A stretch of DNA of 64,000 nucleotides from Edaphochlamys debaryana (Eukaryota > Chlorophyta > Chlorophyceae > Chlamydomonadales): positions 1 through 64,000 of the forward strand of contig JAEHOE010000101.1 of NCBI GenBank assembly GCA_016858145.1. Reading direction: 5' to 3'. Positions 12,701 through 25,022 of this stretch are shown piece by piece. The notes below the pieces were generated by a model. It was not told the origin of the DNA, did not search any database, and saw nothing but the letters and a program-made list of their open reading frames with translations. How positions within the stretch are numbered: the first letter of the stretch is position 1; each line of letters starts with the position of its first letter. The position numbers and the translations under genes are program-made.

Positions 12701-14309
12701 CCGCCCCACCACCACTGCCCGCCGCCGCCGCCTCTGCGTCCGTGCAGTGTCGCTCCAGGCTGCAGCGCTGCAGCCGCTGCACCGCGGGGCCCAGCAGCAG
12801 GCGCAGGGCCCGCAGCCCCTCGGGCGAGGGCTGGCGGGTGGAGTCGCGACCGGGGGCTGTGGTGTGCTTGACGAGTACCGGCACGAACTCCAGCGCGCGG
12901 GAGAAGTTAGCAATGGCTTGGCCCACCTCCGCAGCCGGTCCCCCGTCCCGCCCGGACCGCTGCTGCCGCCGGCCCGGGGCGGCGGCAGGGCGTGGCGCTG
13001 GGGTGGAGCCGGGAGCTGGGGCGGGGGCAGGGGCCGCCAGCATGGCCTCCGCAATGACCTCGAGGAGGCCGCTGTCGTGAAAAGAGGCGAGGAGCGCGGC
13101 TACAGCGGGGGGAGTAGGGGGCCAAAGGCGGCGGGCCAGATCCGGATCCTGCTGCCCGTCCACGGCCCGGTAGGAGGACGAGCGTGCCGTACGGATCTCG
13201 TCTGACTGCAGATCCAGGTGCATGCCCCAGAGCAGGCCGTGGGCCAAGTGGGCAGCGCGGTCCAGAACCCTCCACAGCGGCAGGGATCGCTCGGGGGAGG
13301 TGGAAGGCAATGAGCCACCTCCGCCGCTGTCCGCCGCGCTCAGGGCCCTGACAGCCGCGGCGACCGCCTCCACCAGCGCCGGTGCGCGCAGCTGGCTCGT
13401 CAGGCTCGCCGCGGCGGCGAGGTTGGAGGCGGCGGCGGCGGCAGCAGCAGCGGAGGCGGTGGCGGCGGTCTGGCGGCGCTGCGCGGGGCGGGGCCGCTGC
13501 ACCGGGCGGCCGTCCATGGTGCGGAAGACTGCGGGGCGGGTGGTCCCGTCTGGGCTCATGATCACGAAACCATCTAGGGGGTCGCCGCTGCCCCCGGCCC
13601 CGGGCTCCGCCGCCGCCGCCACTCGCTCCGCCGCCGCCGAGGTGGCCCCGCGGCAGAGCACGGCCAGGGCGGAGTGGGCGACGCTGGGGAAGGGTGGGGG
13701 AGGTCAGGGCGAAGGGTGGTGGATGGAAGAGTCAGAGGAAGGCGGACGGGTGCAGATGTGGAGCCGAGCAAGGGTCCGTAGATAGCACAGAAGATGAGTC
13801 AGGAAGCGGAGGTAGGCCGTGACCTTCCCCGCCCCGACTCCTCAGCCCTCACCGAGCCGCCAGGGGCGCGCCCTCGCCGCCTGCTTGCCGTGCCGCCGCC
13901 TGCAACGCTGCGGTCGCACTCGCCACCACGCCAGCCTCCACGGCCAGTTGGGGCAGGGAGGCAGTGCCTCGGGTGGAGGAGGCCTGTTGGGAAGAGGTGG
14001 GAGGAGAGGTACCGTAGCCAGGTAGTTACTCGCAGTCGATCCTCCTCGAGACCACACCCCCAAGATCCTCCTTGCGACCCCGCCCCTGCGCCTTACGTAT
14101 AAGGCGAGGTCCTTGTGGGGCGACGCCACCGCCAGCTGCTCTACGGCCAGGGTCCCCACGACATGGGTGAACGCAGCCAGCGCATCGCCCACATCGTCCC
14201 CCAGCTCGGGCGCCCGCTCGCCGACCGCGTATCGGCCCCAGGTGCGGACCAGGCTCTCCAGGGCCGGGCGGGCCTCGGGGGGCACGCCGCCGTCCGCGGG
14301 GGCCGCCAT
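9708..14309 (-). CDS. MYND-type zinc finger protein (1281 aa)
   Basis: Exons on the minus strand: 14309-14097, 13983-13853, 13683-12210, 11915-11765, 11584-9708; all phases close (3846 nt). The start is the ATG at 14309 (MAAPADGG), just after an untranslated leader. Residues 1211-1258 form a MYND finger: CNPAC, then CGGC, then YC, CKDGGC-type spacing, a His and a final Cys (KGVC). MYND fingers bind two zinc ions and usually recruit partner proteins through short proline motifs. The rest of the protein is alanine-rich and helical in character, with long Gly/Ala/Arg tracts and no second domain that I recognise. Large single-MYND proteins like this are a known expanded type in green algae; that placement is from family knowledge. 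The function is unknown, probably protein-protein interaction. The gene is divergent to PrimPol across 1.75 kb. Confidence 0.85.
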
Positions 14310-16065
14310 GCCAGCCGGAAGCGGGGGCGGGGCGGGCTGCGGGAGGGGGAGGGGAGGGGAGAGGGAGCTGGGGCGGTTCTGAAGGTCCCGTTCGTTCACT
14401 GCTCCGCTGGGCAGGTTGTGTTGGAAAGCGCTCCTTTTGGTGCGGCGCACAGCTCTGCTAAGCAGCTCTGCTAAGCAGCTCTGCTAAGCAGCTCTGCCCG
14501 CGCCCACGCCGCGTGCCCTCGCTGCGAGGCGCTGCGGCCTCCAGCGGGCAGCGGCCGTAGCGGCGGCTCTCCCAGAACTGCCGCCGGTGCCGCGCCGCGG
14601 GCCCTTGCATTGACTGCTGACGGCAGCCTCAGCTCACCTGGGGGCCTGGCGCACGCCTCCAGCGGGGTCCGCTGAGGGAGGCGCGGCTTGGTGCGAGCGG
14701 CCTCCACCTGACGCGACTGCTGCGGGACGGCCGCGCAGGGAGGAGCTCCTCGGGGTGCACAGACGCCGGTTACTTGCTACGGCTGAGCGCGGTCTGCAAA
14801 TGCAACACACTGGGCCACACTGTGGGCTGGAGGCGAAGCGTTGCACCGATGCGCCGACCCAGCGGTCGGGTCGTGTCGCGTGCCACGCCCCCGCATTCCC
14901 CCCCCGCAAGTTTCCCCCGGACGCCCCGGGGCATGGCTTCCTCGCCCGCGCCCCCGACCTTGCAGCTGGTTGCGGGCATGTCAGCGCTGGTTGCATAGGT
15001 GAGCTGCGTATCCACCAGCAGGACGCCTTCTGCAGCTTTTGCGGGGACAGCAGATGCCCAGGAATGTCGGCACGGGCTTGGGTACGTGTCCCCTCAACCC
15101 ACGCGTAAGCATACATGCTCTGAGTACCCAGCATTTGGCAAGGGTGTTGTCGCGTTGTTGCGCTTCAGACGTGTTGGTGGGACCGCGAAATGGCACGCCA
15201 TTCTCGCGTTCCTCGATGAGGCTCCACAACCGACCTTCTTGTTTGATGACTTGAAGGCGTCATCGCAGCCTATGAGGGTTTGTCTGGTAAGCAGCAGCAA
15301 CTCCAGCCATGGTGCCATCCGGAACGCGCATGCGTGTATGGGCTCTCGCAGCTCAGTCTTTGAGTGCTACAGCGATCTGGACAACACTGGGGGGCTGAGG
15401 GCATGTGCAGTGCAGCTGTAGAGGCTGCAAGCTGAGTATACCGTACCACATCGTGCCCAGCCGGGTTCCTCCGTGCCCCCTAAGCACACCGGGATACAGA
15501 TGGTCAAGGATACTAATACACGCCTTTACACGCCTCCTGGCTAGGTCGGACAGAGGTCAGGTAGGGGCGTCCGGCCCGGTGGCGCTATGCCCAGAAAGGA
15601 CCGTTGACTGACGGCACCACGCCTGGCCCGCCCAAGCATGTCGGCCGACATTGGCCTGGAACTGACCTCTACATGCACAACGAGCACATATAATCATTCT
15701 GGGATGGGACCAGGCGGGTGCTAGGAAGCCGGGGGGAATGGAACCCCCCTGGCACGACCTCACCCCTTCAGCCCTCCGAGCCCTCATCCGCCGAGCCAGC
15801 CCCCTCCCTCCCCGCCCCGACAACTCGCCCACCCACCCAAACGCCTTCCGCAGTACTGGTTAACCACGATTGTTGTCTTGTCCCCCTACATTCCTTTGGA
15901 GCTGTCGGCTGCTTGCAACGCTCCTTTTGAACGCCGGGACCTCAAGACTCTCGCTCGCTCAACTCAGACCTTACCTAGACCACAACGTTGCTTCGTATGA
16001 AGCATAGCTTGCACACCTGAGGCATCAACTTAACCTAGAGCGCAAGCGATGCCTTCGCTCCGGCC
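14310..16065. promoter_or_regulatory. Intergenic region between divergent MYND and PrimPol genes
   Basis: The region of 1.75 kb must carry the 5' leaders and promoters of both neighbours. It includes a 13-bp tandem repeat (14451-14497) close to the MYND start and an AT-rich patch with TATAAT at about 15690. I find no supported gene in it, and no specific core promoter can be assigned from sequence alone. Confidence 0.45.
14451..14497. repeat. 13-bp tandem repeat, 3.6 copies
   Basis: The unit AGCTCTGCTAAGC is repeated head to tail without mismatch about 140 bp upstream of the MYND start codon, in its probable 5' leader or promoter. The unit contains the half-palindrome AGC...GCT, so adjacent copies could pair as short hairpins. 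Confidence 0.95.
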
Positions 16066-19000
16066 ATGCTCAACGGAGCAGGGTCGTTTACAGACCGGGA
16101 TGTTCTGGCTAGAGTGCTGCGACCATCGCAGGTGCTCTCGAGGGGCGGTTCGGCTGGTTGGCGACCACAATGCTGTGCCTGCACCGACCACCGACCACGA
16201 CGCAGCTCACAAAGGTCTTCCGCTGCGCTCTGCAGGATCCGAGTCTCGTCGATGCAATGAAGCGCGAGCGGGCGGTCGGCTTGGGGGCCGAGAACGAGCA
16301 GCCAGCCGCTCGGGAGCCGGCGAAGAAGACCTCTCGCAGCCGTGCAGCGAAGGTGACCGCAGCACAGCAGCAGGCGGGCTCGTCGGAGGCCAGGACCGCT
16401 GCTCCGGGCAAACCTCGACGCGGCGCCCTGCCGCTGGTGTCGTCCGGCCGCTGCGTCGTCCCAGGCGTGCCAGCCTCCGCGCCCCCCAGCGCTGTCGCTA
16501 CTGACATCAGCAATGCTGCCCCGGGGCCGGCCCCTCCGCCTGCCCCCACATCGCTTGCTACCACGCGGGCCGGGGCTGCGGCTAACGGTGGGCCATGTCT
16601 GCGGGGTCCGGCGGCTTCCATTGGCAGCCACCACCCCACCAGCGCCGCCAACCGACTTCACCGGTCTGACACCGCAGCGCCCCCAGCCCCCGCCGCTGCC
16701 CCTGCCCCTGGCCCCGCCCCCGAACACCTGGAGGACGGCAGCGACGATGACGTGATCGTGTGCTCGCCACCGCCGGCCCCCGCGCAGCTCCGGCACGCGC
16801 GGGCCGTGGCCCAGCCGGCGCCCGCAGGGCACGCACGGGCACCGTCCCCCCCTGCACCAGACGCCGTGCCCGTGCCCTTGCCCGTGCACGTGCCCGTGCC
16901 CTTGCCCACTCCCTGTGGGGAGGAGCACAAGGGCCTGGGCCTGGGTCAGGGCTCCGCTGCGCGCTCGGGGCGTCCGTGGGGGAGCCGGGTGCCGGACGGG
17001 CGCGGCGTCACCCAGGCCACGGCCCCACCCCTGGCCTCGAGCGGGCCGTCAGGCGGAACGCCGGCTCCACGCACTGAGAGAGGGGTAGCTGGGGGCGCAG
17101 GGGCAGAGGCGGCCGGCCACAAGGTGCAGTCGCAGCAGGGGCTGGGGCAAGGGGGCTCCTCCCCGAGCGGGCTGGAAGCAGTTGGGGCGGGGCCTCCAGT
17201 GCCAGGGGCGGACCCTGATCAGCCCACGCCCATGGACATGACGCCGGTGCGTGGCGCCCCCTGGGGCCTCCACGCACGGGCCTCCATGTCGGCGCCCAGC
17301 CCAGCCGGCGGAACCCCGGGAGGGGCCGCCTGTCCCATGGACATGACCCCGGCCCCCAGGCCAGGGCCCTCGCCCGTGGTGGCGGCTACGCCGGCCTCCG
17401 CCTGCACCCAGCGTGCGGCACCCCACCCGGCCGAGTTAGCGCCGTCGCAGCTACAGTGGCGGGTCGGGGCGGTGGCTGCAGCGGCGGCAGCAGCGGCGGA
17501 GGCGGTGCTCGAGCCTGCTGGAGCGGGGTTCCAGACGCCGCTGTGCACCCGGGCTCAGGTGGCGGCGGGGCTGCGGAGCGGCCGTGGGCTGAGCGTCGAC
17601 GGGGACAGCCCGACGGGCGCAGCGGCTGGCTGTGATGCGGTCAGGAGGGACGAGGAGGACGGTGCGGAGGCCATGGTCTGTGACACGCCGCCCCCGCCCC
17701 CGCCCCAGCTCCAGCTCCCCGGCTACGTGGAGGCCTCGGGGCTGTGCGGTGGCGCCGAGGGCGGGGGCGGCTGCGCCCTGGCCTCCTCGCAGCCCATGCC
17801 AAGCCCCGACCCAGATGCGTGTGCAGCCCTGTGCCGCGAGGCTGGGATGGCCGCTCCCGGTGCCGGCGGCTGGCGGTCCGATGCTGTGGCGGGGTCTGCA
17901 GCAGGAGCTTCGGGGGGGCCGCGGTCCATTGAGCGCATGCAGCCGCGGGGCTGCGCAACGGCGCTGGCGGCCCCAGTAGCGGCAGCAGCACCCTCTGCAG
18001 CACCACCCTCTGCAGCAGCAGCAGCTCCAGCCGCAGCGACGGGGGCATCAGTCGCTGGAAGTGTAGCGGCGACGGTGGCACCCACCGGGGCTGAGAGCCG
18101 GTCGCCGCGAGCGGCGGCTGGGCGGCCCGCAGTCCCTGGAGCTGCCCTCGCACCTCCGCCCGGCGGCCACCGGGATCTAGATCCGGATCCAAGTGCAGCT
18201 GGGCCGCTGCCGTGCATGCGGCTCCCGCCGCCCCCGCCGGACTGGGACGAGCCCCCAGACGGCGGAGCCGAGGCCGGCGAGTGCGGCGGTGGGTGGGGCG
18301 AGGACGATCTGGACGTGGATCTGGATCGAGAAGATCTGGATCTGGATCTGACGCAGGAGGAGCTGGGGCTACGGCCAGCGCGGAGCGCCGCCGCCGCTTG
18401 CCCGGGCCCCGCGTCTGTCTCCGGCCGCCCGCCGGCAGCGGCTGCCGGGGCCGCGGCACCTCAGTCGACGGCGGCGGTTGCAGCAGCGATCTCAGCCGCG
18501 CCGGAGCAGGACCCGGACCCGGACGCTTGGATGTACACGCAGGGCCAGGGGCAGGGGCAGCGGTCGGCGGTGGGGCCAGGGCGGGGCTGGATGCACGCGG
18601 GCAGTGCTGCCCTGGCGGGGATGGATGAGGAAGACGACGGCGACGACGACGAGGAAGAGGCCGTTCTGGAACCGACGGCAGCGTTGCCAAGGGCAAGGGG
18701 CCTGTCGCAACCGGGCCCCCGGCAGCACGCAGTGCCCCCCGGCGCTGCTGCCAGGGCGCAGCCTTCCACCGGCCCAAGCCAGCGGCGCGCAACCCAACCG
18801 ACGGCCAGCCAGGCCGTCTCCGTGTGGGCTCTCTTTCCCGGCCTCCACCCCGTCAAGCCCCCGCCACTGCCCGCTCAGCCCTCCGCGCCCCCGCCCCCGC
18901 CTGTGGTTTCCGAGTCTGAGCCTGCACCTGAGGCCCAGGCCTGGGCCCAGGCGGCGGCCGCCCCTCAGCTCCGGTCGCCGGCTGTGCGCTCGGCAGGTGC

Positions 19001-22000
19001 AGTGGGTGGCGGGCAGGCGGCGGCCGCGGTGGCTGCGGAACTGGGGCTGGGGGAGGAGTGCTCGCCGGAGTACTGGGCTCCGTCGCCGGAGGTTTACGAG
19101 GTGGGGCTTGGTGGGGGTGAGGGCTGTGCACGTCCAGGCTTGGGGGTGTGCTTAAAAAGAAAAAGGAACGGAGCACAGAGCTGCTCCTGCCGCTTCAAGC
19201 GCCATACGCTCCACGCCGGTGCTGGCGCATGACCTCTCACACCCCTGACCCCCCCCTCACCCGCCTCCCTGTCCCCCCCCAGGTGTTCCCCTTTCAGCGC
19301 AACGCCCTGGAGTTTGCCGACTGGGCCAACGCCGTGGCGCCTCGGGACCTGGCGGCCATGCAGGCGGCCGCCGCCGCCGTCAACTTCGCCTCCTTCGCAG
19401 ACCGCTGGCAGTTCGTGGCGGAGTGGATGGCGGCGCACCCGCCGCCGCCGCCCCCGGAGCAGGCGGACGAGGAGGCGGAGGACGGGGCGGGGGAGCAGGC
19501 GGTAAGCATCTTTGCGCACGGGCGCACGGGGCCGTGTGCAACCTGGCGGGGAGGAGAGCCACGCAACGTCTCTTATCTTCACCGGGGATAGGTACATGCA
19601 TCGTAACTTCTGTCCTTTCCGATTCCCGCACAGGCCCTCGCCGATGGCGGCTGCCCAGCCGCCGATGCGCGGGCGGAGGCTCAGCAGTGCGCAGCCAGCG
19701 CCCGGGGCCGGGGGGCGGAGTGGGTGCGCGTCTTCGTGCAGGAGTACCGCCGGGGCGGAGGGGCCAGGGCGCAGGCGGGGTCGGCCCCCGCTGCTGCTGC
19801 GGCTGCGATCGCGCCCGCTGCGGAGGGCGCCGATTACTCGAGGCACTTCGTGGTCACCAGCTACAAGGTGGGAGAGGCACAGGGCTTCGGTGGCGGGAGA
19901 GCGGGGCTGCGCATAGCATGCGCAGCTTGTTTCGCGGGACGAGTGACGGTGGGAGCGGAAGTGTTAAGCCGTTTTCCGTGCTGCCTACCGCCCCCTCCGC
20001 AGGGCGTGTGGCGGCGCTACCAGTGGCTGGCGGCCACCCAGCGCCACTTCTATGAGGTGGGATCTGTGTGGCACTGCCCCCGCACCATGCATGCGCCTCT
20101 TTATAGCATGGAACGGGGCTGCCTCTGCACGCTGCCGCCATGCACCATGCAGCAACCATGCATATTTCACCCAGCCATACGCCTGCGACCACGTTCCTCT
20201 TGGCCCGACACCCCGACCCCCCTCCCGTCCCCCCAGGTCATTCGCGGCCCCTGCCACCTGTACTTTGACATCGAGTTCTCCCGCGGCGCCAACCCGGGGG
20301 CGGATGGGGATGCGCTGGTGGACGCAGTGGTGGAGCGGCTGGCGGGGCTGCTGAGGTGTGTGGTGGTGGAGGGCGGGGATGAGAACGGGAGAGACGGGTG
20401 CAGTCGCGTGTGGGCCGCACGCGTGTGGGTCGCAAGCGCTGCTCTCCTGCTGTCTCAATGGACAACGTCCGTCGGCCACCTGTACAAAGTTTACTTAAGC
20501 GCCTCCGCTCCCCAACCCCTCGCCCCGGCCAGGGCGGCCTGGGGCGTGGAGCTGTCGGCCTCGCGCCGGGAGGTGCTGGAGCTCGAGTCGGTGATGGAGG
20601 GGGCGGCGGGCGCACCGGGCGCCGCCGCGCCCGCAGACAAGTTCAGCCGGCACCTGCTGGTGCGGCTGCCCGGGGGCCGGGCGCTGGCGAGCAACGGTGT
20701 GGCGGGGGCGATACTGGCCCGACTGGCGTGAGTGGGCTGCTCCTTGTGGGGCAGTGGTGGGGGGAGGCCTCGTGGGACATTTGAATTCCACGAGAAGTGG
20801 AACGCCACGACTAAAAGAAACTGGTAGTGGCATCGTCGAGCGAGGGCTGCGGTGCCGACACACCGCGGTCGGCTGGCGTGTGCAAGGGGGCGGTATCGGA
20901 ATGGTGCGTGAACCGGAAGCGCGGTGGGGCCAAGTCCCCTGGCCTGTCGCCCTGTGTGTCCCGGCGCAGGCCCGAGTTGCAGGCGGACGGGCTGTGCCTG
21001 CTCAAGGTGTGGCGGGGACGGGGATGAAAGCGGAGAAGGGCCCCTGCCAGGGTACTGGGCTTCGGAGGGGCCAAAGCCAAGTGCGGGCGAGGCGGGCTCA
21101 TGCGTATGGACGGTGACAGCGGGCCGGACTCCGGGTGTAAGCGCCAGCCCAAGAGCTACTCGAGATGCACTTAATTACTTGCATTGCTGATTCCTGCCCC
21201 CCTCACCAGGCCGGCGAGCCCCCCGGCGGCGCCACCTCCCCCATGGTCGACCCCGCCGTCTACTCCCGCTGCCGCCACTTCCGCATGCTCTGGTCATGCA
21301 AGGGCGGCAAGCGGGCAGTGCTGCGGCCCACCAACAGGTACCGGCACCCGCACCTGCATCCCGCACATGCCTCTCCGGCACTTCCCTCCCACGCCCCATG
21401 CCCTGGTGATGCCCTTTCCTCACCCAGTTACCCTGCCCCTCCCCTTCCGTGCCTACAACCCACCGACCTCCTCTACACCCGCTGCTGCAATGTCAGATAC
21501 ATGCTCGCGCCTGGCGCCTGCGCCTCTGGTGGCCAGGCACTGGGCGGAGTCGCCGGGGCCATGGGCGGGGGCACGGGCGGTCTGGGCGCGCAGCGGCTGT
21601 GGCTGGCCTCCCTCATCTGCAACGTGGGCCCGGGCGCGCGCCTGCTGCACGTGCCCCCCGGCTTCCTGGGGGGAGTCCCGGTGAGTGCCCGGGCCTGCGT
21701 CGGAGACAGGGAGAGGCCTAGACACGTGTACGGCAGCTTGGTGTTGCGTGTTGTAGGGCGAGGCTTGGGGTCGTACAAGGCGGTGCCAAGGATCCTTCGC
21801 CCGCGTGTGAGCGGTGTGGATTAAGGGATGCCCGGCTGTGATCCCACTATGCATGCCCATTATGGGTATTCTAACCAGCGGCAGTACCGGCCGGGCTGAT
21901 TTGCCAGATGATGTATCCGTGCCCGATGGCCTCACGCCCGCTTCCGTTCCCCGCGGCGACCGCAGCTGCTGTGGCCCGCCCTGAGCTTTGCCTTCACCAC

Positions 22001-24074
22001 CTTCGCCACCGGTGGCGTCGCGCCCATGCGCCCGGGCGGCCCCGCCCCGGCCACTGGGGCCTGGGCGGGAGGGGCCGGAGCAGCGCACGGCGGCGGCGGC
22101 GGTGGCGGCGGCGGCCTGGGGGTGCCGACCGTATGTGTTTTTGATGGGACTATCACTCACGCCACCACGCAGCGCCCCATCAAGCTGACGTGGTCCGCCG
22201 AGCCGACCGAGCTCCGCCCCAGCGCCACACACACCGAGGCAGGGGCAGGAGGCGGCGGAGCCGCCGCACAGAGCGCGGGCGGTGGCGCGGTGGCGGGGCG
22301 GCCGCCGGGGTCGCGTCCGACGCACGCGGGCGGCCGCACGCCGCTTCAGGCCCTGGCGTTGGCGGCGGTGGAGTTTGTGGAGGCCATGGCCAGGGACCGG
22401 GCGGGGGGCGCAGAGGCACAGGTGGGTGGGGCGGGGTTGAGGCGGGGCAGGGGTGTCTCCTGCGCACGAACTCTTTGGGGGCCAGCAAGGTGGGGTGCGC
22501 GGCTGCGGCCCGCCTTGGCACCGCGGTCGGATGCCCTGGCACCCGCGCTGGCAAGCCTCCTTGAACCTGACGTGCTGCGTCTCCGTTCCCATTCCTCGCT
22601 GCCGCCCGCGCCCGCAGGTCCGCAGCATGGCCTACTGCGGGGAGGCCGCGTCCGTGAGCTTCGGCATGATCGGTGGGGCGGGCCTGCGGGGAGACGCAGC
22701 ATGGGTAGCCGCGCGTCCCCGATGGTAGCGCGTCCCCGTGTTCAGCACCAGAGCGCCTAGCTCGAGGGAGTGCAGCGAAGAAGCGTAGGCACGGCCGAGG
22801 CTTGGTGCGGTGCTGTTCGTAGTGGTGTGCGTGGAGAACCGGCGCGCTTCGTAAAGAGCGGAAGTGTGTCTTGCAGCACGCTTTGCAACTCCATGCCCCT
22901 TGTCGTCCCCCCGCCCCCAGGCCCCGGCAGCCACTACTGCGACCGCATCGGCCGCCGGCACCGCTCCAACCACTGCTACTTCCTGCTCGACTTCCTGCGC
23001 GGCCGCTACTGCCAGAAGTGCTATGACCCGGACTGCGCGGGTGGGGCTTGGGTGGTGGGTGGGTGGGGGCAGGCGCCTTGGAATGGGGAGTGCGAATCCC
23101 GCGGCCGGGGGCATGCGGGACAGAGGTACCGCATGGGCTAGACCGGAACTTGAACCGGGCTGCGCGGGTGGGGCTCACAGGGGGGTGCAGGCGCTTTGAA
23201 CAGGCGCAGGGGGGAGCGCGGGAGCTGTGTGGTGCATGGATAGGTTTTTCCGGCCCTGAAGCCGCGTGGTCTGAGGTGAAGAGCCTATGCCTGGCGGGGT
23301 AAGCCTAAGTGTGCTACAGCCTCGCCAGCGAAGGCATGACACGGCCTTGGTTTGAACAGCCCAACCGCCCGCTGCCCAACCGCTGCCCAACCGCTGCCCA
23401 ACCGCTGCCCGACCGCTGCCTAACCGCTGCCCCAACCCCCCCGCCCAGGCTGGCGCTCCGAGTGGACGGCCATGCCCCTGGAGACCTGGACCCGGCCCGC
23501 ACCCGCCACCCCCCCGGCCCCGACCTCCTCCGGCCACTCCGGCTCTTCGTCTTCTGGCGCCGGTGCGGGCCCAGGCGGGGCCTCAGCTGGGCCCGTGCCC
23601 GTCCTGGTCCTGGACGTGCCGGCCCCGCCGCAAGCGCCCGCGGCGCAGGCAGCATCTGGCGGCCGTCCGGCGGAGGCTGGGGCTTCTGTGGATTGCAGGG
23701 CTGCAAGTGGGGGCGGTCCAGGAGGCGGGGGTGGGGAGGCACGTGTTCCTCCTGGCGGACGGGCGCAACATCGTGGTGGTGCCATTGCGGAGACGGAGCG
23801 GGACACGGCGAGCAGCAGCGGGAGCGGTGGCGGCGGCTGGGCCGCCCAGGCGTTGCCGCCGCCTGCGTCCCACCCCCAGGACTCCGTCAGTGCCGGCGCT
23901 TGGCTCGACACCGGCCGTGGCGGTGGCGGCGGCCTGCCAGCGGCCGCGCGACATGCACCGGTTAACAACATGCCGCCGCCACAGGCGCACCCCCGCGTGC
24001 ACTCGGCCCTACCGGCGCCCGTGCCCGTGGCGGCGCTGTTCCCCGGGCTGCAGTGGCCAGCACCGGGGCGGTAG
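16066..24074 (+). CDS. PRIMPOL: PrimPol primase-polymerase with giant N-terminal extension (1785 aa)
   Basis: Exons: 16066-16131, 16236-19100, 19283-19501, 19634-19867, 20003-20056, 20237-20355, 20533-20727, 20970-21006, 21210-21337, 21497-21680, 21966-22421, 22618-22672, 22921-23040, 23449-24074; all phases close (5358 nt). PrimPol is the archaeo-eukaryotic primase that re-primes DNA synthesis past lesions. All hallmarks are present: motif I DIE (D1157, E1159), motif II SRH (S1224, H1226), motif III D1277 in VDPAVYSRCRHF, and the UL52-type zinc knuckle C1544-H1551-C1571-C1576. The knuckle spacing of 7, 20 and 5 equals that of the human enzyme (C419, H426, C446, C451). Human PrimPol has 560 residues; here about 960 low-complexity residues precede the core. 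The start at 16066 gives a tidy first exon. An ATG at 16170 with no first intron is the alternative, because an in-frame TAG lies at about 16113. Confidence 0.93.
22131..22172 (+). other. 42-nt in-frame segment with perfect intron ends
   Basis: Inside the PrimPol exon 21966-22421 this segment starts GTATGT and ends CACGCAG. It is a multiple of three and lacks stop codons. It is kept as coding (14 residues, VCVFDGTIT...) because 42 nt is very short for an intron, but it is less GC-rich than its surroundings. It may be an exitron or a minimal intron. Confidence 0.5.
23361..23440. repeat. 11-bp tandem repeat in last PrimPol intron
   Basis: About six copies of AACCGCTGCCC, slightly degenerate, lie immediately before the acceptor of the final exon (23449) and form its pyrimidine-rich tract. 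Confidence 0.9.
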
Positions 24075-25022
24075 TGCTGCGCCGTAAGCGGAGGACCAGT
24101 TCACTTGGTTGGATGAGAGCGCTTGGGCTCACAACAGCGGTTGAGAGCAAAGTGAGAGGATCTTGGGGGCTACTGGGCCCACAGCAGCGGGCGTGCGGTT
24201 GGGTTGCGAGGAGCTCGGGGGTAGGGGAAGCTGGGGACAGCGCTGGGGAGGTAGATGTGGGTAGATGACATCAACGAAGCGTAGCGCTTGGTTGAGGGGC
24301 GTAGGGCGTGGTTGCCGTGGTCGTAGATGTGGGTACCGTACTCTGCAATGTTCTCCGTGCTGCTGGCCGGCATACTTGTGGGAAGAAAGGCATGCGTAAG
24401 GGGACTAAACGGCAGCGTTGGGGCTGCGCGCAGCGGGTATGCAGTTTCCTGAAGAGGAAGCGCTACAGTGCTAAGTCTCGAGCCTCGAGCCCACAACGGG
24501 ATTTCTTATTCTCTGCTGTCAGCGAGCGAGGACTCGCTAGGCAGCAAAAAGCTGCAACTCCGTGCACCCACAGTCCCAAACATGCACAGCGTGCCCCCAT
24601 CCCCCCTCGGGGTTGGCTTCACCATGACCCCCCCCCCCGCCCTCGGCTGCGATCTTGGTGACTACCCGTCGCTACACACACACACACCCGCGTGACGCCT
24701 TTCACGAGGAGGTCCCAGTAGCACCTGAGAGCCCGACCGCAAGTCCGCAACATGTAGCATGCCAAGATGTATGCGCTGCTTGCGACTGGCCACGCGCTCA
24801 AGCAGGTATGTACGTGATGTGCACATGTTTACAGCTGATGTGGCACTGCGCAAGCCGGTGAGCTGACATGAACCCAATCGCGGACCGCGGTGTCGACCGC
24901 GCGTCGGAACGACTTGCGCTACATAGGGATGCCACACAACGTCAACACACACCACACAAGCCAGAAAGCACTCCAATAGGACAGGCTTGACCCTCTCTGC
25001 TGCACTTCTTCCCGAGAGCACC
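24075..25022. other. Intergenic region PrimPol to LC7
   Basis: It contains the PrimPol 3' flank and the upstream region of the dynein light chain gene, both on the plus strand. A short CA repeat sits at about 24674-24690. Nothing else was recognised. Confidence 0.6.

Noticed and set aside
14634..15134. 166-codon minus-strand frame in the MYND-PrimPol spacer
   Set aside because: No splice or family support and no conserved motif; expected by chance at this GC content.
16158..16235. PrimPol start at ATG 16170 with no first intron
   Set aside because: Possible, but the two-exon start (16066-16131 joined to 16236) has proper splice ends, closes in phase and gives a more protein-like N-terminus (SFTDRDVLARVL). 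Kept as the alternative.
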